Shown one piece after another: positions 16,333 to 25,658 of a stretch of DNA of 42,488 nucleotides; the stretch's first letter is position 1, and every line of letters begins with the position of its first letter. The stretch spans positions 1 through 42,488 of IMG/VR virus record IMGVR_UViG_3300006802_000183; one strand, 5' to 3'. A program made the translations under genes and the position numbers. Under the pieces are notes generated by a model. That model was not told where the DNA came from, made no database searches, and worked only from the letters and a program-made list of their open reading frames with translations. Source of the stretch: a virus.

Positions 16333-18171
16333 TTAAGAGAATGATATATTCTTAAGGTCTTTAACTCTAACTTTAATATTCTTATTTGGGAATCTAATTT
16401 GATAAATTTGATTTGGTTCCGCAAATATTGTATCATCAATCAATTCAATTTGTTTTGTGGCCTCGTTTGAATATTTTTGTGATGTTTGAGATGACGAATA
16501 TTCTCCACCTGTTTTATTAAAAATAGCAATATCTGATAAAGAAATAACACCTGAAATATTTTGAATAATTCTTCTAACTTCAGATACATTTAAGTTTTGT
16601 CCTAGCTCTCGGTTAAATGAACTCATATATTGAGTTAATTGATTTATTATTTCAGTAATTACTTGTCCCTGATTTTGTACTGAATCAAATACAACCGATA
16701 AATCAAACTCTAAATCAATTACTTGCGCACTTCCTATTTCTACATAGTCATTAATCATTCTATAGTTAGATAAATAAGTTGCTACATTATTTTTTAATGT
16801 GTTAGAAAGAACTTCAGTTAATTGTCCATTAGAATCATAAGATAACATTTGAACAATAATTTTATTATTATTTTCTGTAATACTTACTTTAGCGGGTGCA
16901 CCGAATTTACCAGGCATCAAACTAATTAATGACTGATAGTCGTTAATAGTTACCGCTCTGTTTTGTGCTGAAAAGTTAAAACCAACCATATTTCTAACTT
17001 CTTCTGTTGTTGGTTGATTTGCCCCACCAACAGCCGCTGTGACATTATTAACTGTAAGTGAGTTTATGACAATTTGATTAATGTTATTGGATGGTCCATT
17101 TACAGAAAAATTAACACTACCTAATTGTGTTATACTATTTACACCAATATTGGATGCGGTTCCACCACCAATTCTATATTGTATAAATAAAGTTGTATTG
17201 GCCTTAACTGTTAATCCCAATCCAATATTATTTTGATAATCTTGAATTCTTAAAGGAACTCCTGTTCTTGCAAATTGAGCTAATTGTTCATCCGGTGTTG
17301 TTGTACCCCCACCAAAAGTTAATTTTATAAATCCTTCAGGTGTGTATTCAGTAATAAATCTATTTTCTGTTTGTAACCATCTACCAACTTTAACTCCTGT
17401 TGAATCCGCAGGTTTTGTTGGGTCTTCAATGAACACTTTATTTTGTGCCAAAGCACTAACTTCATACCATTTATTAGGAGAACTAATAAACTCATTGTAC
17501 GTAGGTGTGGCTTGATAATTTGTTCCGTCTTTTTGTATAACTGCAGTTACTCCCAATACATTTCTTTCAGGAAGAAAAATTTCATAAAATGGTATAACAT
17601 CATTTGGATTTATAATTTGTTTAAAGACTTTAGTTATACCGTTAACTACTGTTTCTCTTTTAGTTATTGTATAATTAATTAATCGGTTATTTGAATCAAA
17701 ATTTGGAATTTTTATTCTATTGGGAAATCCTGCGTTGTTATATGGTGATGCAAAATCTATATCATATACATTTTCAAATGTTTGTCCCGCTCCTACAACT
17801 TGAGAACCCGCTCTCAAAATACCCAAATATCTAGCGTCTTCTTTATCTCCATAAGCCGGAACAGTAATTGAAAAATCAACCATTGAAACTGATGGCCTGT
17901 ATCCCGGAATTTTTAAACCATATGTTCTTGCTATATTATAGACTGAAGAACGTTGTTGTGCATATTGTAATACAGTTTCTTGAATACTTCTATCTATATG
18001 ATAATGTAAATTATCCCCAATCGCAGCATTTAAATCCATAAAAACGGAAAACACCGAGGCATCATTAAAGTTGTCAATAAGTTCAGGGTAATATTGACGA
18101 GTATAATTAACGAGGTCTTGTCTTAATCCTTCAAAATCTCTTTCTGTATAGGATATTTTCTTATTTGCCAT
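16333..18171 (-). CDS. 6: Baseplate wedge protein gp6-like (baseplate J family)
   Basis: At 612 residues this is close to T4 gp6 (about 660). The N-terminus, with YTERDFEGLRQDLVNYTRQY then DNFNDASVFSVFMDLNAAIG and a DNLHYHIDR motif, is the typical start of gp6/baseplate-J proteins. The middle holds the beta domain with Gly-rich turns (KLTFGGGTTTPDE), and the C-terminal half the conserved AVTINDYQSLI and PGKFGAPAKV region found in gp6 and P2 gpJ. gp6 forms the inner wedge ring that encircles the hub and changes shape when the tail contracts. It lies directly downstream of gp25 (6 nt gap), as expected for the gp25-gp6 core bundle of contractile systems. The ATG at 18171 is preceded by A/T-rich sequence without a Shine-Dalgarno. 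Confidence 0.92.
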   Translation of the reverse strand: MANKKISYTERDFEGLRQDLVNYTRQYYPELIDNFNDASVFSVFMDLNAAIGDNLHYHIDRSIQETVLQYAQQRSSVYNIARTYGLKIPGYRPSVSMVDFSITVPAYGDKEDARYLGILRAGSQVVGAGQTFENVYDIDFASPYNNAGFPNRIKIPNFDSNNRLINYTITKRETVVNGITKVFKQIINPNDVIPFYEIFLPERNVLGVTAVIQKDGTNYQATPTYNEFISSPNKWYEVSALAQNKVFIEDPTKPADSTGVKVGRWLQTENRFITEYTPEGFIKLTFGGGTTTPDEQLAQFARTGVPLRIQDYQNNIGLGLTVKANTTLFIQYRIGGGTASNIGVNSITQLGSVNFSVNGPSNNINQIVINSLTVNNVTAAVGGANQPTTEEVRNMVGFNFSAQNRAVTINDYQSLISLMPGKFGAPAKVSITENNNKIIVQMLSYDSNGQLTEVLSNTLKNNVATYLSNYRMINDYVEIGSAQVIDLEFDLSVVFDSVQNQGQVITEIINQLTQYMSSFNRELGQNLNVSEVRRIIQNISGVISLSDIAIFNKTGGEYSSSQTSQKYSNEATKQIELIDDTIFAEPNQIYQIRFPNKNIKVRVKDLKNISFS

Positions 18172-18177
18172 ATACTA

Positions 18178-18639
18178 TTAAATATTGATTATTATGAAAT
18201 CTTTAGTTTCAAATGCTTTATTATCCGCACTATAGTCTATTCTTAATTTTGCTGTATACTCTTCTGTTCCTTTTCCTGGTATTCTGTAAACTAAACCACC
18301 TAATTTTTCATAATTTAATTCTCCTTGAGCTTCTAAATCGTCCAAATATGGTGTTAAGGTAATATCTTTAATAGTAAGATTTGGAATGTATTTATCTACC
18401 GCTTCTCTGATATCTGATTTTATAGCCTCAAATGTTGGTCCATCCATAGGTTCAAATATGAACTCATAGATTCTTGTTCCAAAATCAGGTAAAAAATACC
18501 TACTACCTTTTCTTGTTAATATTAAATGTAAAAGGTCAGTCCTTATCTCCTCTATACTACTTTGTGAGAGGGATAAGTATTTTCCTTGTAAACTATCTCT
18601 AAAAGGAAAATTAACACCATATGTAAAACCATCAGCCAT
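18178..18639 (-). CDS. 25: Baseplate wedge protein gp25 (GPW/gp25 family)
   Basis: The 153-residue protein has the gp25 signature: an N-terminal FPFRD, a helix ending in IRTDLLHLILTRKGSRYF, then LPDFGTRIYEFIFEP and a region ending in DKYIPNLTIKDI. T4 gp25 is 132 residues. gp25 is a small wedge protein that nucleates sheath assembly at the baseplate and packs with gp6 and gp7. Databases often call this family 'lysozyme-like', but no muramidase catalytic site is visible. It is the first gene after the nrdA terminator and precedes gp6 by 6 nt. An ATATATTTATGAATA sequence abuts the ATG at 18639. Confidence 0.95.
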   Translation of the reverse strand: MADGFTYGVNFPFRDSLQGKYLSLSQSSIEEIRTDLLHLILTRKGSRYFLPDFGTRIYEFIFEPMDGPTFEAIKSDIREAVDKYIPNLTIKDITLTPYLDDLEAQGELNYEKLGGLVYRIPGKGTEEYTAKLRIDYSADNKAFETKDFIIINI

Positions 18640-18670
18640 TATTCATAAATATATTAGTATAGTAATTTAT

Positions 18671-18698
18671 AAAAAAAAGAGGACCGTAGTCCTCTTTT
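18671..18698 (-). terminator. Rho-independent terminator after nrdA
   Basis: A perfect 10-bp stem (AAAAGAGGAC / GTCCTCTTTT, 18675-18698) closes a C(UACG)G tetraloop on the minus-strand RNA and is followed by four more U residues. It lies 28 nt past the nrdA stop and 36 nt before gp25, separating the DNA-metabolism operon from the baseplate operon. Confidence 0.9.
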
Positions 18699-18725
18699 AT
18701 ATTCATTTATTGTTAAAAATAACAT

Positions 18726-20432
18726 TTATCCCTCACAAGAAGTACAAACTAAATCATTAAGATTAAGTTTTTTTCTTGCAAATGCTTGTGCCGAATTCAT
18801 TGAGTGTTGATAATACAATGTCTTTACTCCCATTTTCCACGCATCTATCAATAGTTTATTAACATCTTTAGTTGGCATATCTGGTGATACCATTAAGTTT
18901 AAAGATTGAGCTTGGTCAATATAATCTTGTCTAACCGCCGCCATATTAATAATTGATGATTGGTTAATTTCTGCAAATGTCCTAAAAACTTCTTTCTGTT
19001 CATTTGTAAGAAACTCTAAGTGTTGAACTGAACCATCGTGTTTTTTAATACTATCCCATGTAGTTTTAGTATCTTTTTTAATTTCAGATAATAAATTTTT
19101 TAACACAGGATTTTTAATTGTAACTTTTAATTTAGCAACGTCTTTAACATAACAGTTTGACCAAATTGGTTCAATAGATTGTGATACTTGACCTAAAATA
19201 AATGCTGATGATGTCGTTGGTGCTATGGCATTAAGAGTAACATTTCTACGTCCATAACCAACCAAAGTTTCAGGTTCACCAAACATATCAGCCAAATTTG
19301 CAGAGGCTTGATATGATTTATCTTTAATTAATTTAAACACCTCAACATTTAATCTTGCAGATTCTCTACTATCAAAAGGAAGATTCTTTGATTGTAACAA
19401 TGAATGCCATCCTAAAACACCGAGTCCTAATGCTCGTTGACGTTTAGCGAAGTTATAAGCTTTTTCTAAATAGAAAAAAGCCCTTTTACCTTCAATTGTT
19501 CCGTTGTCTCTAATATTTTCAATTTTTGTAATAAATTCAGAAACTACCGCATCTAAGAAATAAACCATAATTTCAACAGCATCGGTATCTTTCCATTCAT
19601 CATAATGCAATAAATTCATAGATGAAAGAACACAAACAAATGATTCTTCTTCAGAATTATGAAGAGCAATTTCAGAACAAAGATTTGAGTTGTAAATTTT
19701 CATACCCTTATCACGATAAACTTCGGGTGCTTTATTGTTCATTGTATCGGTAAACATGATATATGGATAACCTATTTCACCTCTTCTTTGAATAACTTTA
19801 GCCCAAACTGCTCTTTTCTTTTTATCACCATCAATCATTTCGTTCATAAATTCATCGGTAACCGTTACCGCATGTGTTAAATCTTGAATTGGTGCACCTT
19901 CAGTACCAATTTCCAAAAACTCCATAATGTCTGGATGCTCTACAGGAAGATACGGTGAAAATCTACCTCTACGTGTTGAACCTTGCGATATATTATCCAC
20001 AACACTTTGGAATAAATTCATAAAGTGTACTGAACCAGGTGCGTGTCCGTTATCTGTAATTTCAGCACCTCTACCTCTAATATTACCAAAGTAACCTGAT
20101 GTTCCTCCACCCATCTTACTCATTTCACCGACTTCGGCTTGAGTATATAAGATTGATTCAATATTGTCACCAATATTTGAACCAAAACAACTAACAGGTA
20201 ATCCTCTTTTTTTACCAAAGTTTGCCCACACTGGAGATGATAATGAATACCATCCACGACCCATGTAGTCATAAAATTTATTCGCAAATCCTTCAATACC
20301 TAAAAGTTTTTCTGCGTGTTCTGCAACAGTTCTAATTCTTTCTAATGGTTCTTCCCCTTCGCTCAAATATCCTCTACGAAGGAATGTGATGGATTCATCA
20401 TTAATCCAATCAAATGCTTCTCTATTATTCAT
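18726..20432 (-). CDS. nrdA: Ribonucleotide reductase class I, large subunit (no ATP-cone)
   Basis: This is the catalytic subunit that reduces ribonucleotides to deoxyribonucleotides. Visible residues: C82 (LPVSCFGS) and C267 (FVCVLSSMNL) as the redox pair, N250-L-C252-x-E254 (NLCSEIAL) with the thiyl-radical Cys, Y540-Y541 (TLYYQHS) for radical transfer, and a C-terminal C563-x2-C566 (VCTSCEG) for re-reduction by thioredoxin/glutaredoxin. At 568 residues it is about 190 shorter than E. coli NrdA (761): the N-terminal ATP-cone is missing and the chain begins directly with the catalytic domain. The cone is on NrdB instead. It follows nrdB by 15 nt and ends the operon before a strong terminator. 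Intact, no intein or intron. Confidence 0.97.
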   Translation of the reverse strand: MNNREAFDWINDESITFLRRGYLSEGEEPLERIRTVAEHAEKLLGIEGFANKFYDYMGRGWYSLSSPVWANFGKKRGLPVSCFGSNIGDNIESILYTQAEVGEMSKMGGGTSGYFGNIRGRGAEITDNGHAPGSVHFMNLFQSVVDNISQGSTRRGRFSPYLPVEHPDIMEFLEIGTEGAPIQDLTHAVTVTDEFMNEMIDGDKKKRAVWAKVIQRRGEIGYPYIMFTDTMNNKAPEVYRDKGMKIYNSNLCSEIALHNSEEESFVCVLSSMNLLHYDEWKDTDAVEIMVYFLDAVVSEFITKIENIRDNGTIEGKRAFFYLEKAYNFAKRQRALGLGVLGWHSLLQSKNLPFDSRESARLNVEVFKLIKDKSYQASANLADMFGEPETLVGYGRRNVTLNAIAPTTSSAFILGQVSQSIEPIWSNCYVKDVAKLKVTIKNPVLKNLLSEIKKDTKTTWDSIKKHDGSVQHLEFLTNEQKEVFRTFAEINQSSIINMAAVRQDYIDQAQSLNLMVSPDMPTKDVNKLLIDAWKMGVKTLYYQHSMNSAQAFARKKLNLNDLVCTSCEG

Positions 20433-20447
20433 ATTTTAATCTTATAT

Positions 20448-21734
20448 TTAGAATAAATCATTTAATGTTATTGATTTACTTTTTTTACTGTAATTGATGC
20501 TTCTCTTATTGAAAAAGTCAGTATGTTTTGTTGTTAAGATTTCATCATCAAACCACTCTGTTGTTTCCAATAATTTTTGGTCAACATGGAAAATACTATC
20601 AATGCCAATAGAATTTAAAGATACATTAAAACGGTGTTTAATAAACTCTAAAGTTTGAGATTTAGTTAAGAAATCTAAATCACCTTCTTCAAAAATCCAA
20701 TCAACAATGTCGGACTCTGCACTGAATGCTTCCATAGTCGCATCAATCAAGTCTTCGATTAATTCAGGTGTCCACCAAGATGGATTTTCCTTCTTAATCA
20801 AATTAACTAAATCAAATCCAAACTCTGCGTGAATATTCTCCTCTTTAGATGTTGCCTCAACCGCATTACTCATACCTTTTAACATGTTTTTGTGTTTGTT
20901 AAATGACATAATAACCAAGAATTGTGAAAACAATGAAACGTTTTCCACAAACATTGAGAACAATACTATTGATTCGAAATAATCTTTGTTTTCTACAGAT
21001 TTTGAACTAAAAATTGATTTTTCCAAATACTTGATTCTTCTTCTGATTGCAGGAACTTGAAGTAGACTTTCAAATTCACTGTTCAATCCAAGAACCTGAA
21101 TAAGGTTTGAATACGCGTCTGCGTGTCTGACCTCTGATTCTGCAAATGTTGCTCCAACATTTCCAATTTCAGGTTTTGGCATTCTCTTGTAGATGTCCCC
21201 CCAAAATGTTTTTACTGCAATTTCAATTTGTGAAATTGCCAACATTGCCCTTTGAACAGCCGTTCTTTCAGGACCTGTTAAGTGTACTTTAAAATCTTGA
21301 ATATCTGATGTAAAATTAAACTCAGTGTGTACCCAATATGAATGTCTAATTGCATCCACATATTCCACTAACTCAGGATATTCATAAGGTTTTAAATTTA
21401 CTCTTTTGGTAAAAATATTTGGTTGGTGTGTTGAACGGTAAATAATATATTCTCTTGCAACATCATTGAGTCCATTGTCCATTAATTTATTTTCTACTGT
21501 CTCATGGATTTCATCAACGTGTGGAACTCTGTCTTTGTCATCTCTGAAAAGACTTTTCCTTGTTAATCTTGCAATTTTTTCAGCCATTTCTACATCAACA
21601 ACATTGATGCTTTCCATAGCTTTAATTACCGCATTTTTTATTTTGTCTTCTTGAAATAAAACTTTTTCTCCCTTTCTTTTTATTACAAAGCGAGCATCTC
21701 TATCTTCTATTGTTATATCACTATTCATTTCCAT
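20448..21734 (-). CDS. nrdB: Ribonucleotide reductase class I, small subunit with N-terminal ATP-cone
   Basis: This is the radical-generating subunit. Numbering from ATG 21734 (428 aa), residues ~14-104 form an ATP-cone: FVIKRKGEKVLFQEDKIKNA ... VPHVDEIHETVENKL ... AREYIIYR. The ferritin-like domain follows with metal ligands E171, E201, H204 (SEVRH), E264 (FVENV), E299 and H302 (EENIH), and the radical tyrosine Y208 (HADAY, H+4), so it is Tyr-radical type. The C-terminus ends in LNDLF, the likely NrdA-docking tail. A TTG at 21770 would add 12 residues inside the helicase gene; the ATG at 21734, just 4 nt past the helicase stop, is preferred (a second ATG is at 21728). Family knowledge: ATP-cones on NrdB, as in Leeuwenhoekiella, control oligomerisation of the NrdB subunit by ATP/dATP. 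Confidence 0.96.
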   Translation of the reverse strand: MEMNSDITIEDRDARFVIKRKGEKVLFQEDKIKNAVIKAMESINVVDVEMAEKIARLTRKSLFRDDKDRVPHVDEIHETVENKLMDNGLNDVAREYIIYRSTHQPNIFTKRVNLKPYEYPELVEYVDAIRHSYWVHTEFNFTSDIQDFKVHLTGPERTAVQRAMLAISQIEIAVKTFWGDIYKRMPKPEIGNVGATFAESEVRHADAYSNLIQVLGLNSEFESLLQVPAIRRRIKYLEKSIFSSKSVENKDYFESIVLFSMFVENVSLFSQFLVIMSFNKHKNMLKGMSNAVEATSKEENIHAEFGFDLVNLIKKENPSWWTPELIEDLIDATMEAFSAESDIVDWIFEEGDLDFLTKSQTLEFIKHRFNVSLNSIGIDSIFHVDQKLLETTEWFDDEILTTKHTDFFNKRSINYSKKSKSITLNDLF

Positions 21735-21738
21735 ATTT

Positions 21739-23115
21739 TTATAATTGATTTTCTTTTTTACGTTTATCAAGCAATTCCTTGATTCTAAGTTTATTTCTTT
21801 CTTCTTTTTGTTCTTCTAATCCTAAGAACGTAACACTTTGTTCAGTGTCTATTTGAAGTAATTCATTATCAAATTTACAATTTTCAAATACAATTCCGTC
21901 TTTACCAATACGAGATTTTGTAATTGCAATTGTCGCCAGGTTCATTTCTTTTTGTTGTAAAGATTTTGCAACAGTTATAATAACGTGACCAACTTGTGCT
22001 TTTTTAATTGAACCACCCATTTGGTCTGTTGTAACAACGTCTGAAGATATTGAAGAACGGTTACCTTGTGTTGCGGTCCAACCAGCCAAATCAAGTTCAT
22101 GACACATAGCCTCAAAAGACCTCATTACAGAACCTTCACTCTTCCATTCATCACCCAAGTTTTTATCAGGCATAATACAATCAATATAATCTAAAACAAC
22201 CATATCAATTTTATTACCCTCAGCAACCATTTTACGAATTTGATTTTTAACTTGATTCATAGTTAAAGTGTCGGAAGGTAATTTTTTCAATGTTAACTTA
22301 TTTGGTGTATTATCTTGAATAGACTTAACTTTATCCATAACCTCGTCTTTATGTAAAGACAGGTTGTCAGGTGCAATACCTGTCCAAAGTGTAAAGTGTT
22401 TTCTTTGAATAATCTTAGGATTATCCTCAAAAAATATCTGAAGTACATTATATCCAAGATTAAATCCATGATTGGCAATCTTTGTTAAAACGGTTGTTTT
22501 ACCCACACCTGTTGGTGCCAATATAACACCAATCTCACCCTTAGCCAATCCACCTTTTAAACAGTTATCAATACCAGGAATTCCAATGGGTATTGGGTGT
22601 CTAAAATCATCCTGTAATACTTGGTCCAAATTTGAAAATACATCATCAATTCCTTGATTTAATTCTCCCACTTGTAAAGCTTCTCTAACCATTTCTTCAA
22701 GTTTGTCATAACTCTCAAAATCACCTTTATCAATGATTTTTTGAGCCTTACCCATAACCTTCTGTAATTCTTGTTGTTTACAGAACTTTAATGACTTTTC
22801 TTGTACAAACTGATGACCCTGAAAAGGAGCCTCTTTTACCTGTGACACCATGTCCAGAACCATTTTCTGAGCCATAGGTGATGAAATTTCACTCTTGGTT
22901 AATTGTTCTAACGTATCAAATGTAGGTGCATGTTCATACTTAACATAATACTCCTTAATCATTTGCATAATCAAACGAAAATATTGATTGTCAAAGTATT
23001 TCGGGTCCAAGACATCTACAATGGAATTTGCAAATTCTTTATATAAAATAATATTGTTTAATAATTGTATTTGAAATGTGTTTCCTAGATATCCAAAATT
23101 CTTTTCGTCTGACAT
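21739..23115 (-). CDS. 41: Replicative DNA helicase, DnaB/gp41 family
   Basis: The 458-residue protein has an N-terminal helical domain (residues ~1-150) and a RecA-like motor: Walker A APTGVGKTT (200-208), a glutamate in IFFEDNP (~230), Walker B MVVLDYID (305-312), a Q in TATQGNR (~350) and a basic element TKSRIGKDG (arginine finger region, ~399-407). Size and layout fit T4 gp41 (475 aa), the hexameric 5'-3' fork helicase. It lies downstream of uvsX and the nuclease, and immediately upstream of nrdB, so fork progression and dNTP supply are co-expressed. No primase gene is in this window. A CATATTTATTAAAA sequence lies about 32 nt upstream of the ATG. Confidence 0.93.
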   Translation of the reverse strand: MSDEKNFGYLGNTFQIQLLNNIILYKEFANSIVDVLDPKYFDNQYFRLIMQMIKEYYVKYEHAPTFDTLEQLTKSEISSPMAQKMVLDMVSQVKEAPFQGHQFVQEKSLKFCKQQELQKVMGKAQKIIDKGDFESYDKLEEMVREALQVGELNQGIDDVFSNLDQVLQDDFRHPIPIGIPGIDNCLKGGLAKGEIGVILAPTGVGKTTVLTKIANHGFNLGYNVLQIFFEDNPKIIQRKHFTLWTGIAPDNLSLHKDEVMDKVKSIQDNTPNKLTLKKLPSDTLTMNQVKNQIRKMVAEGNKIDMVVLDYIDCIMPDKNLGDEWKSEGSVMRSFEAMCHELDLAGWTATQGNRSSISSDVVTTDQMGGSIKKAQVGHVIITVAKSLQQKEMNLATIAITKSRIGKDGIVFENCKFDNELLQIDTEQSVTFLGLEEQKEERNKLRIKELLDKRKKENQL

Positions 23116-23157
23116 AATTTTCTATTAAATTTAATGTGTGAGTTTTAATAAATATGG

Positions 23158-23610
23158 TTAAATTAACGAATAACCCAAGTACTTGTGTGTTAAATTTTCG
23201 CTTGAAAAAATGTCAGTCAACATACGAAGTATGTTTTTTAGTCTTGGGCGTATGTCTACGGTATATCTTACCTTCGGAGGGTATGGTTTAGCATCCCAAG
23301 CGGACTGACAAATTGTCTCATCTCCAACCTTAATAGTCATTGTAAATTGCTCAGGACCATCAGTATTTGAAGTATTTAGAATCTCTTCATCAACGATAAT
23401 TTGTTCATAATTTTCCAATAAATAATAACAAGATTTATTTGTTAAATCTTTTTTAATGTCATCAATGATATCATGAATTGTATCAATCATTTCTAAACTT
23501 TTCTTAACTTTAGGATTGTATCCTCGAACGTTAAAATAACGTTGGACAACAATGTTCTCATTTAAAGTCAATAAGAACTCCATCTTTACTGCATCATTTT
23601 GCTCTTTCAT
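23158..23610 (-). CDS. Conserved-looking unknown in replication operon (150 aa)
   Basis: I do not recognise a named function. The protein begins near MEFLLTLNENIVVQRYFNVR, has a helical middle (SLEMIDTIHDIIDDIKKDL), and a C-terminal half with KPYPPKVRYTVDIRPRLKN. It contains three cysteines but no metal motif, no membrane segment and no nuclease signature. It lies between the RNase H/FEN nuclease (4 nt upstream) and the replicative helicase (42 nt downstream), so a replication-accessory role, such as helicase loading or nuclease modulation, is possible but not shown by sequence. Confidence 0.8.
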   Translation of the reverse strand: MKEQNDAVKMEFLLTLNENIVVQRYFNVRGYNPKVKKSLEMIDTIHDIIDDIKKDLTNKSCYYLLENYEQIIVDEEILNTSNTDGPEQFTMTIKVGDETICQSAWDAKPYPPKVRYTVDIRPRLKNILRMLTDIFSSENLTHKYLGYSLI

Positions 23611-23614
23611 AATT

Positions 23615-24622
23615 TTAATTTTTGTTATTAAATCTTCTTTTTTCTTTTCTTGTAAGTTTCATAAAGGGTTGTAGGAACTCAACCCAAGCATTATCTTTTT
23701 TTGGTAGGTATTTAAAAAGCCCATCTTCCATCATGTACTTTATTAGATTTTTGTACCCCCTACCTTCAGGGTCTAATTCTTCACGGTAATATAAATCTAT
23801 CTCTTCTTTTCCTTCATCACTAATTAATGGGTTTGACAAATCTACAATTCTTTTGTTTACATCTAAAATTTCTTTTCCGTATGTACCATTTTTGGTAGTA
23901 CCATCAATAAGATTTTTTAAAGTTTTATTCTTTGTTTCTTCTTTAACTAATTCTTCAGCGTGGGTTAAAATATCATCAATAGAAGTGGGAGTGTCAACTA
24001 TCTCAGGAAAGAATTTTAAAACTGTTTTTTCACCCAACCTCAATACACCATCAATGTTATCTGACTTATCACCTGTTAAAGTTTTAAGGGTGACAACATT
24101 CTCAGGTATAACCTCAATGTAGTCAAATTTAATCTTATCCCCCTTTTTAAAGTATTCTCTTTTTAGGGGTGAATAGATTTGAACTTGGTCAGATATTAAT
24201 TGTGTTAAATCTTTATCTGATGAAAAAATAGTTTTGTGTTCGTCTTGAGATATTAGACAGTAATAAGAAATTGCGTCATCTGATTCACACCCATCAAGTC
24301 TTACTTGACGAATGAACATTTCCTCTAAATAAAGACACACACGTGACTTCTGGTGATAGAACGATTGTTTCTTTATCTCGTTCATCGTTTCACGTCTATT
24401 CTCTTTGTATTGGGGATATAAAGCACGTCTTTGGGTGGCATTATTATTACCATCCCAAAAGACTATAACTTTATCGTAATTGTGTTCTTCTAAGAACTTT
24501 TTAAGTACGTTGATGAAGTGGTAAATTCCACCTATATGGTTTCCTTCATGATAGTAATCTCTAACACCATGAAAACCAATTTTAAATAAGTTGTCACCAT
24601 CAACTAATAGTGTCTTTACCAC
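23615..24622 (-). CDS. rnh: RNase H / 5'-3' exonuclease, FEN-like
   Basis: The 335-residue protein has the PIN/FEN catalytic acidic set: D8 and D10 (LLVDGDNL), D57 (VFWDG), E113, D115 and D116 (GCESDDAI), D136 and D138 (SSDKDLTQL), and D185 and D188 (TGDKSDNIDGV), the last followed by the helix-hairpin-helix region. The conserved arch residues YKENR are also present (about 72-76). It resembles T4 RNase H (305 aa), which removes Okazaki primers, and T5 exonuclease. The start codon is GTG at 24622, 11 nt after uvsX; no better ATG exists upstream of the active-site strand. The adjacent gp32-like gene is a known functional partner of RNase H in T4. Confidence 0.92.
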   Translation of the reverse strand: MVKTLLVDGDNLFKIGFHGVRDYYHEGNHIGGIYHFINVLKKFLEEHNYDKVIVFWDGNNNATQRRALYPQYKENRRETMNEIKKQSFYHQKSRVCLYLEEMFIRQVRLDGCESDDAISYYCLISQDEHKTIFSSDKDLTQLISDQVQIYSPLKREYFKKGDKIKFDYIEVIPENVVTLKTLTGDKSDNIDGVLRLGEKTVLKFFPEIVDTPTSIDDILTHAEELVKEETKNKTLKNLIDGTTKNGTYGKEILDVNKRIVDLSNPLISDEGKEEIDLYYREELDPEGRGYKNLIKYMMEDGLFKYLPKKDNAWVEFLQPFMKLTRKEKRRFNNKN

Positions 24623-24633
24623 AAACTTTTATT

Positions 24634-25638
24634 TTAAAGGTCCAACGTTTCTTCTTCCAACTTAAATTCACCACCTGTTCCAATGATGTCTTTCCAATAA
24701 TCTGATTGTTCAGCCTTATAAGACTCAATAGATTTTTTTTCTTCTGCTGGGTCTTTACCCGCCAAGAATCCATGTGCTGTTACCAAAATTTTACCATCTT
24801 CATATCCCAATCCGTTGATGTGGTTTTTTAGGACTGAAATTTTAGTTCTAGTTGCAAACTTAACTTTTCTTTTGTCTTTGACTGCAGAAATCTTTGTGGT
24901 TCCAGCACCTTTCTGATTACCAAATAAAAATACTAAAGATGAGTTTAGCCAAATTGCCTCACCACCTTTTGCTTTAATCTTTGGTTGTCCAAATGGATTG
25001 TCAGGTAACTCAACCCACGGCTGATTTACAATAACTAATGAGTTTTCATATTTTGATTCAGATTTTCTTGAACCTGAAATACGTTGGTTGATACCCATTC
25101 CAATTTTGTCTGCAAGAACTGCGGCATTATGTTGTTTACCACCCTTACCTTCAAATGTCATCTTACAAGGAACAGAACCGACAGAATCCCACAAAAATAA
25201 TAAATCATATTCAATCTCACCTTTTTCTTGTGCATCTAATAACTCATTAATATAATCAGTAATTTGTTCAATATATTCAAAGTTATTATTAAACAAGAAA
25301 AAACCGTCCCAATCAAGTTCTCCTGTTTCTTCATCCACAACTTCTTCACATTGAAATCCCATTAATTTTGCGTGTTCAAAAGACCATTTTTGTTCGGTAA
25401 TAATAAAAACAGGAAGAATTTCTTTCTTTTGAGCATCTACCGCTGTCTTAACTAATGCAGTAGTCTTACCCGTGTCTGAGTGACCTAAAAACATATTTAA
25501 ATGTCCCATAGCAGGACCTGGTACTCCAACAGCATCTAAGAAATCTTCACCTAAATCAAAAAACCTTTGTGGTTTAAATTTTGCTGATGTTGAGAATTTC
25601 TTTTTAATACTACCAAAATCTTTTTTCTTGATTGCCAT
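24634..25638 (-). CDS. uvsX: RecA-like recombinase UvsX
   Basis: This 334-residue recombinase has Walker A GHSDTGKTT (52-60), a catalytic-glutamate position in TEQKW (E82), Walker B DLLFLWDSVGSVP (about 145-157), and an L2-region glutamine in IVNQPW (Q206), with the lysine/glycine-rich loop AKGGEAIWL after it. Length is like T4 UvsX (391) without its longer C-terminus. The acidic tail ends in LEEETLDL. UvsX carries out strand exchange in recombination-dependent replication. It follows gp32 with a 59-nt gap that contains a terminator-like hairpin, so its expression is probably lower than that of gp32. Confidence 0.93.
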   Translation of the reverse strand: MAIKKKDFGSIKKKFSTSAKFKPQRFFDLGEDFLDAVGVPGPAMGHLNMFLGHSDTGKTTALVKTAVDAQKKEILPVFIITEQKWSFEHAKLMGFQCEEVVDEETGELDWDGFFLFNNNFEYIEQITDYINELLDAQEKGEIEYDLLFLWDSVGSVPCKMTFEGKGGKQHNAAVLADKIGMGINQRISGSRKSESKYENSLVIVNQPWVELPDNPFGQPKIKAKGGEAIWLNSSLVFLFGNQKGAGTTKISAVKDKRKVKFATRTKISVLKNHINGLGYEDGKILVTAHGFLAGKDPAEEKKSIESYKAEQSDYWKDIIGTGGEFKLEEETLDL

Positions 25639-25658
25639 AATTTTTTTAAATAATAAAA

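Noticed and set aside
16332-16356. Terminator after gp6 (CTTAAGA / TCTTAAG, 11-nt loop)
   Set aside because: The stem is short and A/T-rich, the loop is large and no U-tract follows.
18178-18639. Lysozyme activity for the gp25-like protein
   Set aside because: The family label is historic; no catalytic Glu/Asp arrangement of a muramidase is visible and the protein is a wedge component.
18645-18651. TATTTAT box of gp25
   Set aside because: It lies only 5 nt from the ATG, so it does not share the 13-15 nt spacing of the other five boxes; it may be chance in A/T-rich DNA.
18726-21734. Intron or intein in the nrd genes
   Set aside because: Both genes are uninterrupted and every expected active-site block follows in order without extra sequence.
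21734-21770. NrdB start at TTG 21770
   Set aside because: It would extend 12 residues into the helicase gene with no conserved content; ATG 21734 follows the helicase stop by 4 nt.
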